A stretch of 64,000 nucleotides of DNA, from NCBI RefSeq assembly GCF_030530745.1, contig NZ_JAUMUI010000006.1, forward strand, positions 29,548 through 93,547, read 5' to 3'. Positions 1 through 8,284 of this stretch are shown in pieces. Each line of letters opens with the position of its first letter. Position 1 is the stretch's first letter. The notes beneath the pieces are model-generated. The model made no database searches and was not told the DNA's origin. It was given only the letters and a program-made list of their open reading frames with translations. The position numbers were made by a program, and so were the translations under genes. The DNA comes from Neisseria sp. (GTDB lineage: Bacteria > Pseudomonadota > Gammaproteobacteria > Burkholderiales > Neisseriaceae).

Positions 1-1
1 C

Positions 2-1402
2 GAAACCGAGTTGCTCAACACGCTGGGCAGCAGCAGCGTGGTGCGCGGCCCGACCACGGTTACCGCCACGCAGAGCCTGGCCGAAGCGTATGATTCCGCC
101 CGCCGCCAACGCTTCGGCTTGGGCTACCGTTATATGGGCGGAGGCCGTCTGAAAGAAGCCGAAATCATGTTTTACCGCCAGCAGCTCAAAGCGCAGGACG
201 ATGCGGTGAACACGAGCGAAACCGCGATTAACGGCCGCACCGTCGGCAGCGGCGTCCGTTATTCCGACTACGGCTTCGACCAAACCGCCAACGGTATCAG
301 CAGCCGTGCGGTGGCCGAGTTTGACACCGGCCGTCTGAAACACACCGTGGTGGCGGGGGCGGAATTCAAACACGTCGACACCGAGCGCAGCCGCGACAGC
401 CTCACGGTTAATTCGGACGGCAGCACCAGCAAAAGCTATGCCGGCAGCCTCTATCCCAATAAAACCTTCCCCGACAGCAAACGGCGCACCTTCAGCGTGT
501 ATGCGCAAGACAGCATCGCCTTTGCCAACGGCGTGGTGCTCACGCCCGCGCTGCGCTACGAATACGAAAAGCTGAAGCCGCAAATCGACCAAGCCTATCT
601 GAACGCCAATCCCGAAAGCCTGCCGCAAAACTTCAGCGACAGCGCCATCACGCCCAGCCTGCGCCTAAGCTGGCCGATGGGCGACGCGTTTACCGGTTTC
701 GCCACCTATTCGCAGGGCTTCCGCACGCCGCCGTTCGATTCGGCCACCATGTCGTTTTCCAACACCCAATACGGCTACCAAATCGTGCCCAACAACAACC
801 TCAAATCGGAGCATTCCAACAGCTTTGAATTGGGTTTGAAATACAAAGGCGGAAACAGCAGGGTGCAAGTTACCGCGTTCTACAACCGCTACCGCGACTT
901 TATCTCCCGACAATTTGTCGGTATGGCAAACGGTTTGCAGATATTCCGCTTTGATAATCTCGACAAAGTGAAAACCTACGGCATAGAAGCGGCCACATCC
1001 CACCGTTTTGGCGGTGCTTGGCACCTCAACGGCAGCATCGCCTGGATGCGCGGGGAGGACGGCAACGGCAATGCGCTCGACACCGCCTACCCGCTCAACG
1101 GTGTGCTCGGTGTGGATTATGCGCAGGAAAAATGGGGTGCAGGCACCAAGCTGCGCTGGGCGGCCAAGCAGAAACGCGTGAGCAGCGAAAGTTTCTTCAA
1201 AACGCCGGGCTACGGTGTGTGGGACATCGGTGCGTGGTACAAGCCGGTGAAAAACGTCGAATTGGGGTTGAACCTCTACAACCTCGGCAACAAAAAATAC
1301 TGGCAGCACGTTGATGTGGCCGGCATGGCCGATACCGGCGTGATGGATTTGTACAGCATGAGCGGCCGCAACGTGGCGGCTACGGTGCAGGTGAAGTTTT
1401 AA
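2..1402 (+). CDS. TonB-dependent heme/hemoglobin receptor, C-terminal part
   Basis: This is the 3' part of an outer-membrane TonB-dependent receptor. The reading frame is open from base 2, so the signal peptide, TonB box and plug domain lie outside the window. The 466 visible residues are beta-barrel: alternating aromatic strands, an FRTPPFD motif followed by PNNNLKSE (close to the FRAP and NPNL boxes of heme receptors), and a C-terminal strand ending in Phe, as outer-membrane proteins do. Heme or hemoglobin is the inferred ligand, because a HemS-like protein and a heme ABC importer follow directly. Barrel residues alone do not settle whether the ligand is free heme or hemoglobin. Confidence 0.85.
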   Translation, partial: ETELLNTLGSSSVVRGPTTVTATQSLAEAYDSARRQRFGLGYRYMGGGRLKEAEIMFYRQQLKAQDDAVNTSETAINGRTVGSGVRYSDYGFDQTANGISSRAVAEFDTGRLKHTVVAGAEFKHVDTERSRDSLTVNSDGSTSKSYAGSLYPNKTFPDSKRRTFSVYAQDSIAFANGVVLTPALRYEYEKLKPQIDQAYLNANPESLPQNFSDSAITPSLRLSWPMGDAFTGFATYSQGFRTPPFDSATMSFSNTQYGYQIVPNNNLKSEHSNSFELGLKYKGGNSRVQVTAFYNRYRDFISRQFVGMANGLQIFRFDNLDKVKTYGIEAATSHRFGGAWHLNGSIAWMRGEDGNGNALDTAYPLNGVLGVDYAQEKWGAGTKLRWAAKQKRVSSESFFKTPGYGVWDIGAWYKPVKNVELGLNLYNLGNKKYWQHVDVAGMADTGVMDLYSMSGRNVAATVQVKF

Positions 1403-1417
1403 AGGTAAGGAAAAGGC

Positions 1418-1458
1418 TTTTCAGACGGCCTTATGTTGTGAAACAGGCCGTCTGAAAA
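1418..1458. terminator. Inverted DUS pair after the receptor gene
   Basis: Two 13-base arms carrying the uptake sequence in opposite orientation flank a 15-base loop and end in an A/T run. This is the usual neisserial DUS-pair terminator shape. It lies between the receptor and the hmuS-like gene, so it may attenuate rather than end transcription of the cluster. Confidence 0.6.
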
Positions 1459-1477
1459 ACATGAAAGGAAACAACTG

Positions 1478-2518
1478 ATGAATCTCTGGCAACAATACCA
1501 AGCCAACAAAGCCGGCAAACAAGGCGTGTATTTTCCCCGCGAAGGCGCGGCCGAATTGGGCGTAAGCGAGGGCGCGCTGATGGCCGACGCGCCCGAAAGC
1601 GTTTATCTCGGCGGCAAGGAAAACATCCGCGATATCGTATTGAAACTGCAAACCTTGGGGCGGGTGCAGTGCGTGGTACGCAACAGCGTGTGCGTGCACG
1701 AAAAACAAGGCGTTTATGAAAACGTGAGCATGGCGCCCACCTCCGGCATCGCCCTCAATGTGGGCGGCATCGACCTGCGCATCTTCCCCGCGCGCTGGCA
1801 TCATGCGCTGGCCGTTACCACCCGCGATGGCGGCAAGGTTTCGCGCTCGGTGCAGTTTTACGACGAGTTCGGCGTGGCGGTTCAGAAAGTGTTTTTAAAA
1901 GAAGAGAATAAAGAAGCCGAATGGCAGGCTTTGCTGGCCGCTTTCGGCCGCAGCGGCAAACCTGAATTCCAAAGCGGCGAATTGCCGCCTGTGGAGGCCG
2001 CCGCCGCATTAATGCCCGAAAAAGAGGCCGCATTTCAGGAACGCTGGCTCGAATTGAAAGACATCCACTACTTCGGCGGCCTGCTCGAAACCTTCAATCT
2101 CGACCGCCAGACCGCCTACCGCCACGCGCCCGCAGGCCTCACCCGCCGGCTCGGCTCTGAAGTTTGGCAGCAGGTGCTGGAAGCAGCCAAGGCCAAGGGC
2201 TTGGAAATCATGATTTTTTCAGGCAACCGCGGCATCGTGCAGATTCAGACAGGCCGTGTGCACAACCTCGTGCGCGCACGCGGCTATCTGAACATTTTCG
2301 ACAGCCAAGAAGAAGGCTTCAGCCTGCACCTGAAAGACGACGAAATCGCCGAAACCTGGGTGGTGCGCCGCCCGACGCGCGACGGTTTCGTTACCTGCGT
2401 GGAAGGTTTCGACAGCCGCCGCAAAACCGTGATTCAGATTTTCGGCAAAAGGCAGGAAGGCGAACCTGAGCTGGCGGCCTGGCGGGAAATTACCGACGGT
2501 TTGCTGCAGGCCGTCTGA
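1478..2518 (+). CDS. hmuS: HemS/HmuS-family heme degradation or trafficking protein
   Basis: A 346-residue cytoplasmic protein of the HemS/ChuS/HmuS family, the usual size, built from two similar halves of about 170 residues. The family binds heme delivered by the ABC importer and degrades it or passes it on. The start follows AAAGGAAAC by a normal distance. The last codons are GCC GTC TGA, so an AG-DUS (2507-2518) supplies the stop codon. It sits between the heme receptor and hmuT, which supports the assignment. Whether it cleaves heme enzymatically cannot be read from the sequence. Confidence 0.85.
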   Translation: MNLWQQYQANKAGKQGVYFPREGAAELGVSEGALMADAPESVYLGGKENIRDIVLKLQTLGRVQCVVRNSVCVHEKQGVYENVSMAPTSGIALNVGGIDLRIFPARWHHALAVTTRDGGKVSRSVQFYDEFGVAVQKVFLKEENKEAEWQALLAAFGRSGKPEFQSGELPPVEAAAALMPEKEAAFQERWLELKDIHYFGGLLETFNLDRQTAYRHAPAGLTRRLGSEVWQQVLEAAKAKGLEIMIFSGNRGIVQIQTGRVHNLVRARGYLNIFDSQEEGFSLHLKDDEIAETWVVRRPTRDGFVTCVEGFDSRRKTVIQIFGKRQEGEPELAAWREITDGLLQAV

Positions 2519-2566
2519 ACGGCACAACCCGAAACCAACCTTCCAAACAGGCCTTTGCGCCGAACA

Positions 2567-2578
2567 TGCCTGTCTGAA
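2567..2578 (+). other. DNA uptake sequence of a different dialect (TGCCTGTCTGAA)
   Basis: An exact TGCCTGTCTGAA lies in the hmuS-hmuT gap. This matches the TG-wadDUS dialect described for N. wadsworthii rather than the AGGCCGTCTGAA that dominates here. It could be a two-base drift of the local DUS or a trace of DNA taken from another species. Confidence 0.5.
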
Positions 2579-2600
2579 AAAAGCAAAGGAAAGCATACCC

Positions 2601-3389
2601 ATGAAAAAATATTTATTCGCTGCCGTTTTACTGGCTGCCCTGCAAACCGCCCACGCCCAGCGCATTGTGGTGCTGTCGCCCGATGTGGCCGATATTGCCG
2701 TGGCACTGGGCGCGGCCGGTGAAATCGTTGCCCGCGACCAAACCAGCCGCAATCCCGCGCTGAAAAACAAATCAAGTATCGGTATCTACCGGCAGCTTTC
2801 CGTCGAACCGGTTATCGCCGCCAAGCCCGATTTGGCGGTCGGTTCGTGGATGGTGCAGCCCGCCGCGATTTACGGCCGTCTGAAAAGTGCCGGCATCAAT
2901 GCCGTCAACATCGCGCCGGACGACAGCATTGCCGCCTATCCGCAAAGCATCCGCACGCTGGGCAAGCTGATTAACAAAACCGCCCAAGCCGATGCGTTGG
3001 CAAGCAAATGGCAGGCGGAAATGAAACAGCAGCCCGCCAGCGGCAAACGTTACCTGTTCAGTTACGACGGCCGCATCGCGGCGGGGCGCAACACCGCCGC
3101 CGACGAAATCATCCGCCGCGCCGGCGGCACCAACGCCGCCGCCCATATCGACGGCATGAAACCGCTCAACCGCGAAGCGTGGCTGGCGGCCAAGCCCGAT
3201 GTGATCGTGATTGCCGACCACAACGCCAAAGTCATCGGCGGCGCGCAACAGTTTGCCGCGCGCCCCGAAGTGGCCGCCAGCCCCGCCGCCAAAAACGGCA
3301 GAATTTACCTGTGGCCGGCCAACGATATGTTCCGCTACGGTTTGGATACGCCGCAAGTGGTGAGAAAACTGCATGATTTGGCCAAATAA
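2601..3389 (+). CDS. hmuT: Heme ABC transporter substrate-binding protein
   Basis: A 262-residue periplasmic binding protein of the HmuT/ShuT type. A Sec signal peptide covers about residues 1-19 (basic start, hydrophobic stretch, AHA cleavage motif). The remainder has the two-lobed class III binding-protein pattern, with RIVVLSPDVADIAVALG near the start, KPDLAVG and KPDVIVIAD. It would take heme from the TonB-dependent receptor and hand it to the HmuUV membrane complex. Neighbours on both sides are heme-uptake genes in the same direction. Confidence 0.88.
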   Translation: MKKYLFAAVLLAALQTAHAQRIVVLSPDVADIAVALGAAGEIVARDQTSRNPALKNKSSIGIYRQLSVEPVIAAKPDLAVGSWMVQPAAIYGRLKSAGINAVNIAPDDSIAAYPQSIRTLGKLINKTAQADALASKWQAEMKQQPASGKRYLFSYDGRIAAGRNTAADEIIRRAGGTNAAAHIDGMKPLNREAWLAAKPDVIVIADHNAKVIGGAQQFAARPEVAASPAAKNGRIYLWPANDMFRYGLDTPQVVRKLHDLAK

Positions 3390-3445
3390 CCATCAGGCCG
3401 GGAGCTTTATAAAAAGGCGCCTCCCCCCTGAAAATGTTTTTATCC

Positions 3446-3524
3446 CGTCATACTCGGGCTTGGCCCGAGTATCTGCATATTTCTTTTGAAACCAAAAGAT
3501 GCTCGGGTCAAGCCCGAGCATGAC
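3446..3524. repeat. Inverted repeat element in the hmuT-hmuU gap
   Basis: Two 28-base arms (3447-3474 and 3497-3524) are inverted copies of each other with a few mismatches. Each arm is itself a palindrome around CTCGGGC...GCCCGAG. A third half-copy lies at 4609-4636. The layout resembles a small hairpin repeat comparable in form to neisserial dRS3 repeats but with a different core. Confidence 0.65.
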
Positions 3525-3566
3525 ACAGAGGGTTGAAGATGTTAAAAGGAATTTTGCAAAGGTTCC

Positions 3567-3606
3567 AGGCCGTCTGAAAACCCTGCCGAAGGTGTTCAGA
3601 CGGCCT
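3567..3606. terminator. Inverted DUS pair upstream of hmuU
   Basis: AGGCCGTCTGAA and its reverse complement are separated by 16 bases. The hairpin could stop or weaken transcription between hmuT and hmuU. There is no strong T run on the + strand, so termination is uncertain. Confidence 0.45.
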
Positions 3607-3639
3607 ATTCATCCGCTATTTACCTATTATTTCAATATC

Positions 3640-4581
3640 ATGAAACCCGTTTCCTTTATTCTCGCTGTAACCGCCACCGCCGCGCTGATTTGGTTCTGCA
3701 CCGGCATCGGTTTCGGCGAATGGCAAATGCCGCACCAAGCGGACGAAACCGTGCAGGCCATCCGCCTGCCGCGCGTGTGGGCGGCGCTGTTGGTCGGTGC
3801 CGCGCTGGCGGCAGCGGGCGCGGCTTTGCAGGCGCTGTTTGAAAACCCGCTGGCCGACCCCAGCCTGATCGGCACTTCCGGCGGCGCGGCCTTGGGCGTG
3901 ATCTGCGTGCTGGCTTTCGGCGTCGGCGGCATCGGCGTGCCGCTGGCGGCGTTTGCCGGCGCGCTGGCAGTGTGTCTGCTGATTCTGGCGGCGCACAAAC
4001 TGCTGGGCGGCGGCATGCTAGGTTTGCTGGTGTTGGGCTTTGTGTTGAGCGCGTTTTCGGCGGCGCTGGTAAGCCTGATTCTGTTTTTGTCCGACGACTT
4101 GGTGTTGCGCAGCACCACCGTTTGGCTGTCGGGCAGCTTGGCCGAAGCGGGTTTTACGCCGCCCGCTTATGCCGCAGGTGTGATGCTGGCGGGTTTGGCG
4201 CTGCTGCTGGGTGCGGGCAGAAAACTGGATATTCTGATGCTGGGCGAAGACACCGCCGTGAGCATGGGCATCTCGGTGCCGCGCGTGCGCCTGCAAACGG
4301 TGGCCGGCGCCGCGCTGCTGACCGGTGCGGCGGTGTCGTTGTCGGGCATCATCGGCTTTCTCGGTATGATGATTCCCAATGTGCTGGCACAAACGGTGGG
4401 CGGACGGCGCAGCAAGCTGATAGCGCTCTCCGCCTGGCTCGGCGCGGTATTCTTGTTGGCGGTAGACAGCGCCGCCCGCTGGCTTGCCTATCCGGTGGAT
4501 TTGCCGGTGGGCATCGTGATTGCGCTGCTGGGCGGGCCGTTTTTTATGTGGCTGTTTCTGCGGCCGTTGCGCGGCAGCTGA
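3640..4581 (+). CDS. hmuU: Heme ABC transporter permease
   Basis: A polytopic FecCD-family permease of 313 residues. The ATG at 3640 is chosen over an in-frame ATG at 3499 because the longer version would translate the upstream repeat and DUS pair and add a non-membrane stretch unlike the family. Family marks include RLPRVWAALLVGAALAAAG near the N terminus, FENPLADPSLIGTSGGAALG and a terminal PVDLPVGIVIALLGGPFFMW. About nine to ten hydrophobic segments are visible. It forms the inner-membrane channel for heme with HmuV. Confidence 0.88.
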   Translation: MKPVSFILAVTATAALIWFCTGIGFGEWQMPHQADETVQAIRLPRVWAALLVGAALAAAGAALQALFENPLADPSLIGTSGGAALGVICVLAFGVGGIGVPLAAFAGALAVCLLILAAHKLLGGGMLGLLVLGFVLSAFSAALVSLILFLSDDLVLRSTTVWLSGSLAEAGFTPPAYAAGVMLAGLALLLGAGRKLDILMLGEDTAVSMGISVPRVRLQTVAGAALLTGAAVSLSGIIGFLGMMIPNVLAQTVGGRRSKLIALSAWLGAVFLLAVDSAARWLAYPVDLPVGIVIALLGGPFFMWLFLRPLRGS

Positions 4582-4608
4582 GGCCGTCTGAAAAAATTCA
4601 GAATACCC

Positions 4609-4636
4609 GTCATACTCGTACTTGATCCGAGCATCT
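4609..4636. repeat. Half-copy of the hmuT-hmuU gap repeat
   Basis: About 28 bases match one arm of the element at 3446-3524 with several changes, starting GTCATACTCG and ending CCGAGCATCT. It lies between hmuU and hmuV. Confidence 0.55.
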
Positions 4637-4693
4637 ATCTGTTTCTTAATAGAAAAAGAAACTGTCATTATTTATTCCCCAATCCAACCGATT

Positions 4694-5440
4694 ATGGACA
4701 ACATCTCTTTTTCCATCCGCAATTTAACCGTTTCCACCCGCAGCAAAACCCTGCTGTCGCTGGGCGGGCTGGACATTCCGCACGGCTGCCACACCGCCGT
4801 AATAGGCCCCAACGGCGCAGGCAAATCTACCCTGCTCAAAGCCTTAATCGGGCAGGCCGGGCAAGGGGAGATTACTTTGTTCGGGCAGGCCGCCGCCCCG
4901 CAGCTGAAACAGGGCAAGGTGGCTTGGGTGGGGCAGCACGGCAGTTACCGGATGCCGCTTACCGTGCGCGAATACATTACCTTGGGGCAGAAAAACAGCG
5001 GCAAACTGTTTCAGACGGCCGCCAAACTGCCGCCCGAAGCACAGGCGCTGCTCGAAGATTTCGACCTTGCCGGTTTGGCCGGCAAACGCATCCACGACCT
5101 TTCCGGCGGCGAACAGCAGCGCGCCAACATCGTGCGCGCCCTGCTGCAAAACGCCCCCGTGCTGCTGCTCGATGAGCCGTGCAACCACCTTGATATCCGC
5201 CATCAACACAGCCTGATGCGCTATCTCAACCGCCACACGCAGCGTTTCAGCGCGCTGATGGTGCTGCACGATTTAAACCTGGCCGCGCAATACGCACAGC
5301 ACATCGTGTTGTTAAACCAAGGAAAACTGGTAGCCGCCGGCACGGCCGAAGCCGTGATGCAGCCGGGGTTGCTGGCCGGGGTGTATCAATGGCCGATACG
5401 GCGTGTTTGCAGCGGAGGCCGGGTTTATTTCGGCAGTTAA
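4694..5440 (+). CDS. hmuV: Heme ABC transporter ATP-binding protein
   Basis: A 248-residue ABC ATPase. Walker A is GPNGAGKST, the signature is LSGGEQQRA and Walker B is VLLLDEPCNHLD, followed by the switch histidine in MVLHDLN. The start at 4694 is preferred to 4622 because it begins with the family's N-terminal beta strand and the extra upstream codons overlap a repeat. It powers heme import through HmuU. An inverted DUS core lies inside the gene near 5010 and is translated as part of the protein. It ends the heme cluster. Confidence 0.87.
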   Translation: MDNISFSIRNLTVSTRSKTLLSLGGLDIPHGCHTAVIGPNGAGKSTLLKALIGQAGQGEITLFGQAAAPQLKQGKVAWVGQHGSYRMPLTVREYITLGQKNSGKLFQTAAKLPPEAQALLEDFDLAGLAGKRIHDLSGGEQQRANIVRALLQNAPVLLLDEPCNHLDIRHQHSLMRYLNRHTQRFSALMVLHDLNLAAQYAQHIVLLNQGKLVAAGTAEAVMQPGLLAGVYQWPIRRVCSGGRVYFGS

Positions 5441-5463
5441 GGAGGAGGGGAAAAACAGTAAGC

Positions 5464-5490
5464 AGGCCGTCTGAAACGTTCAGACGGCCT
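5464..5490. terminator. DUS-pair terminator after hmuV
   Basis: Two complementary 12-base DUS arms flank a 3-base loop just after the hmuV stop. It probably ends the heme transcript. Confidence 0.7.
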
Positions 5491-5777
5491 GAAACCTTTT
5501 GCCGGATCTATCGGCTTTTAAAACATCAGCCCTATAACGGCAGACAAATATTTTCAGCTTCAAGCAGGTTTTGCCGAACCGTCGCACCGTTAATGTTTAC
5601 AGCAGTTTTGCCTTATTTTAAAGGTTTCTTTAAGCAAAACTGTGCAAAAATAAAATAAAAAATTAACTGACTGTAAAAAAAACATGTTATATTTGCGGAA
5701 ATTTATGCAAAAATACTGAAATGCCTGTCGGGCATGTATTTTTCAAGCCGTCCGCAACTCTGAACAGCAACCGCGAT
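5491..5777. other. Intergenic region before hisC
   Basis: No gene is recognised here. The second half (about 5580-5720) is clearly A/T-richer than the neighbouring genes and contains a TATATT near 5689, so a hisC promoter is likely here. No -35/-10 pair is convincing enough to place it. Confidence 0.4.
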
Positions 5778-6857
5778 ATGACTGCCGTTTCCGATTTTAT
5801 CCGTTCCGATATCAAAGCCTTAACCGCCTACCAGGTGGCCGATTTGCCTGAAGGCTTTATCAAGCTCGATGCAATGGAAAGCCCCTGCCATCCGTTTGCA
5901 GGCGATGAAGCATTGTTAAACGAATGGTTATGCTTGCTGAAAAAAGCGCCGATACACCTTTATCCCAACCCCGCAACCAGCGGCCTGCGGGAGGCCTTGC
6001 GCGAAGTGTTCGGCATTCCGCAGGCGGCCGAAATCGCATTGGGCAACGGTTCCGACGAGCTGATCCAACTGGTTACCATGCTGCTGGCCAAGCCCGGTGC
6101 GGCCATGCTGGCGGTGGAACCGGGTTTCGTGATGTATAAACACAATGCCGCTTTGTTCGGCATGGATTATATCGGCGTACCGCTGAACGAAGATTTCACG
6201 CTGAACCTGTCGGCGGTGCTGGCTGCGATTGAAAAGCATAACCCCGCGCTGGTTTTTATCGCTTATCCGAACAACCCCACCGGCACGGGTTTTAAGCGCG
6301 AAGAAGTGGAGGCCGTTATCCGCGCCGCCAAGGGCTTGGTGGTGGTGGATGAAGCCTACGGCGCGTTCAGCGGCGACAGCTTTCTGCCTCAGGCGGGCAG
6401 CATTGAAAATCTGCTGGTGATGCGCACCATCAGCAAAATCGGCTTTGCCGGCCTGCGCGTGGGCTATGCCTGCGGCTGTGCGGCGCTGATGCGCGAATTG
6501 GCGAAAATCGTGCCGCCCTACAATATGAACCAATTGTGTTTGGCAACGGCGAAATTCGCCCTGCAACATGCAGATAGAATCGCACGCACTACCGCAGCCC
6601 TGAAAGCCGAGCGCGAACGCCTGTTTCGTGAGCTGTCTGCTATAGGCCGTTTGAAAGCCTTTCCGAGCGAAGCCAATTTCATTACCGTACGCGTACCCGA
6701 TGCCGCAGAGACATACGAAGCCTTAAAGAAAAATAAAATCCTGGTGAAAAAGCTGCACGGTTCGCACCCGATCTTGGCTCAATGCCTGCGCCTTACCGTT
6801 GGTTCGCCGCAGCAGAACGATGCGGTTTTAAACGTTATCCGCAACCTGTATGTTTAG
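5778..6857 (+). CDS. hisC: Histidinol-phosphate aminotransferase
   Basis: A 359-residue PLP-dependent fold type I aminotransferase that converts imidazole acetol phosphate and glutamate to histidinol phosphate in histidine synthesis. Visible marks are YPNPATSGLREALRE, ALGNGSDELIQ, YPNNPTGTGF, VVDEAYGAF and the PLP lysine in RTISKIGFAGLRVGY. The sequence agrees closely with neisserial HisC. The ATG at 5778 gives the family start (MTAVSDFIRSDIKAL); an in-frame ATG at 5721 would add 19 unmatched residues. hisB follows after about 210 bases with its own leader. Confidence 0.93.
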   Translation: MTAVSDFIRSDIKALTAYQVADLPEGFIKLDAMESPCHPFAGDEALLNEWLCLLKKAPIHLYPNPATSGLREALREVFGIPQAAEIALGNGSDELIQLVTMLLAKPGAAMLAVEPGFVMYKHNAALFGMDYIGVPLNEDFTLNLSAVLAAIEKHNPALVFIAYPNNPTGTGFKREEVEAVIRAAKGLVVVDEAYGAFSGDSFLPQAGSIENLLVMRTISKIGFAGLRVGYACGCAALMRELAKIVPPYNMNQLCLATAKFALQHADRIARTTAALKAERERLFRELSAIGRLKAFPSEANFITVRVPDAAETYEALKKNKILVKKLHGSHPILAQCLRLTVGSPQQNDAVLNVIRNLYV

Positions 6858-6876
6858 AAAAAACGCCCGTTATGTT

Positions 6877-6888
6877 TTCAGACGGCAT
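6877..6888 (-). other. AT-type DNA uptake sequence
   Basis: The reverse strand reads ATGCCGTCTGAA, the AT-DUS favoured by N. meningitidis and N. gonorrhoeae. Most copies in this window are AG-type. Further AT-type copies are at 46149-46160 and 57701-57712. Confidence 0.75.
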
Positions 6889-6943
6889 ACCGTGGCAGCA
6901 TTAATAATTTTAATCTGTTTTTTGTTAAAAGTTCCAATATGCG

Positions 6944-7043
6944 GGACGGCTCATAAAGCACCGTCCTGTGTACTGCCCTGATAGGGAAGGTGCCCCCGCC
7001 TTCCTGTTTAAAGCCAAATCCCACCGCCATGTAAGTGGCGGGG
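6944..7043 (+). promoter_or_regulatory. Structured leader upstream of hisB (three hairpins)
   Basis: Three successive inverted repeats precede hisB: GGACGG/CCGTCC at 6944-6966 with an 11-base loop, GGAAGG/CCTTCC at 6985-7004 and an imperfect CCACCGCCA/TGGCGGGG at 7021-7043. They end about 25 bases before the start codon, near the AAAGGAA ribosome site. The arrangement suggests an attenuator or translation-control leader, but no known riboswitch class was recognised. The first hairpin resembles one in front of ndk. Confidence 0.4.
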
Positions 7044-7067
7044 TTTCAACCGTAAAGGAATATTCTG

Positions 7068-8012
7068 ATGAACAAAACCCAACTCCATCTTAAAAATCTG
7101 CAGCTGCTGATCAAAGAGGCCGGTTCTATGGCTGAATTGGCACGCCGCTGCGGCTACGATAACTCCGCTTCGCTCTCGCAAATCAAGCGTCGCCTGGAGC
7201 TTCAATCCGAAGATGAAAACGGCCGCGGTATCCGCCCCTCGCTTTTGTCGAAATTCGAAACCGGCATGGGCAAGCGCAAAGGCTGGATGAACCGCGAGCA
7301 TAATCCCGAAGAGGAACAGCGCCGCAAAGAAGCGGCAGCAGCCCGTGCCGCAGCGGCGGAACAGGCGGCATTTTCCGTACCCGCACCCGCAATCGATTTC
7401 AACCGTGCCGAAGGCCGCGTGGCCGCAGTCAGCCGCAATACCCGTGAAACCCAAATTACAGTGGCTGTCAATCTCGACGGAACGGGGCAAGGCCGCTTCG
7501 ACACCGGCGTGCCTTTCTTGGAGCACATGCTTGAGCAAGTGGCCCGCCACAGCCTGATCGACATCGACATCACCTGCAAAGGCGATCTGCATATCGACGA
7601 TCACCACACCGTCGAAGACATCGGCATCACTTTCGGCCAAGCATTAAAACAGGCGCTGGGCAACAAGGCGGGTATCCGCCGCTACGGCCATGCCTATGTG
7701 CCGCTCGACGAGGCTTTAAGCCGCGTGGTAATCGACCTGTCAGGCCGCCCCGGCTTGGTTTACAACATCGAATTCACCCGTGCCTTAATCGGCAGGTTTG
7801 ATGTGGATTTGTTCAGCGAGTTTTTCACCGGCCTGGTCAACCACAGCATGATGACGCTGCATATCGACAACTTCAGCGGCAAAAACGCCCACCACCAAGC
7901 CGAAACCGTGTTCAAAGCCTTCGGCCGTGCTTTGCACGCAGCGGTAGAGTTCGATCCGCGCATGGCCGGGCAGATGCCTTCCACCAAGGGAATGCTCACC
8001 GAAGAAGAGTAA
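7068..8012 (+). CDS. hisB: Imidazoleglycerol-phosphate dehydratase with N-terminal HTH-like extension
   Basis: A 314-residue protein. Residues from about 122 to the end are a normal IGP dehydratase, the sixth step of histidine synthesis, with the metal-binding signatures [27 protein letters not shown] and [10 protein letters not shown]...KNAHHQAE. Bacterial monofunctional enzymes are near 195 residues, so about 115 residues are extra. Residues 1-80 look like a small repressor-type helical domain ([20 protein letters not shown], then [16 protein letters not shown]), followed by an Ala/Glu-rich linker. Neisserial HisB proteins share this extension. The HTH reading and any regulatory role are inference. 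Confidence 0.92.
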   Translation: MNKTQLHLKNLQLLIKEAGSMAELARRCGYDNSASLSQIKRRLELQSEDENGRGIRPSLLSKFETGMGKRKGWMNREHNPEEEQRRKEAAAARAAAAEQAAFSVPAPAIDFNRAEGRVAAVSRNTRETQITVAVNLDGTGQGRFDTGVPFLEHMLEQVARHSLIDIDITCKGDLHIDDHHTVEDIGITFGQALKQALGNKAGIRRYGHAYVPLDEALSRVVIDLSGRPGLVYNIEFTRALIGRFDVDLFSEFFTGLVNHSMMTLHIDNFSGKNAHHQAETVFKAFGRALHAAVEFDPRMAGQMPSTKGMLTEEE

Positions 8013-8120
8013 GCCGCAGCCGCCTGTTCTGCAGGAAAACATCGGGCGGCAGTGAAAACCGCCTGACGACGGGTTATGAAGAAAAACCGGTGTTTTCATC
8101 AGAAACTCCTTTACGGCGGT

Positions 8121-8284
8121 GGGGTCTGTTGATAATTGACCGGCGAAGCGGTTTTTTGAGGCAAAAATCCGCGTATGCAAGGCAAAAAGCGCAGCAAGGT
8201 TGGACACCTTGCGAGCATTTTTAACGCCGCAGACGGGGATTTTTGACCAAAAACACCGCCGTTGTGTTAATTGTCAACAGGCCC
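8121..8284. repeat. MITE-like element family A, copy 1
   Basis: A 164-base element with inverted ends (GGGTCTGTTGATAATTGACC at the left, complementary end GTCAACAGGCCC at the right). It is clearly the same sequence as 38532-38693, and 29301-29376 is a shortened copy. The right flank is TA; the left flank is not. No coding capacity. Confidence 0.75.

Noticed and set aside
665-1309. 214-codon open frame on the minus strand
   Set aside because: Antisense shadow of the heme receptor gene; no family features and no ribosome site.
5389-5658. 89-codon open frame after hmuV
   Set aside because: It starts inside hmuV in another frame and runs through the DUS pair.
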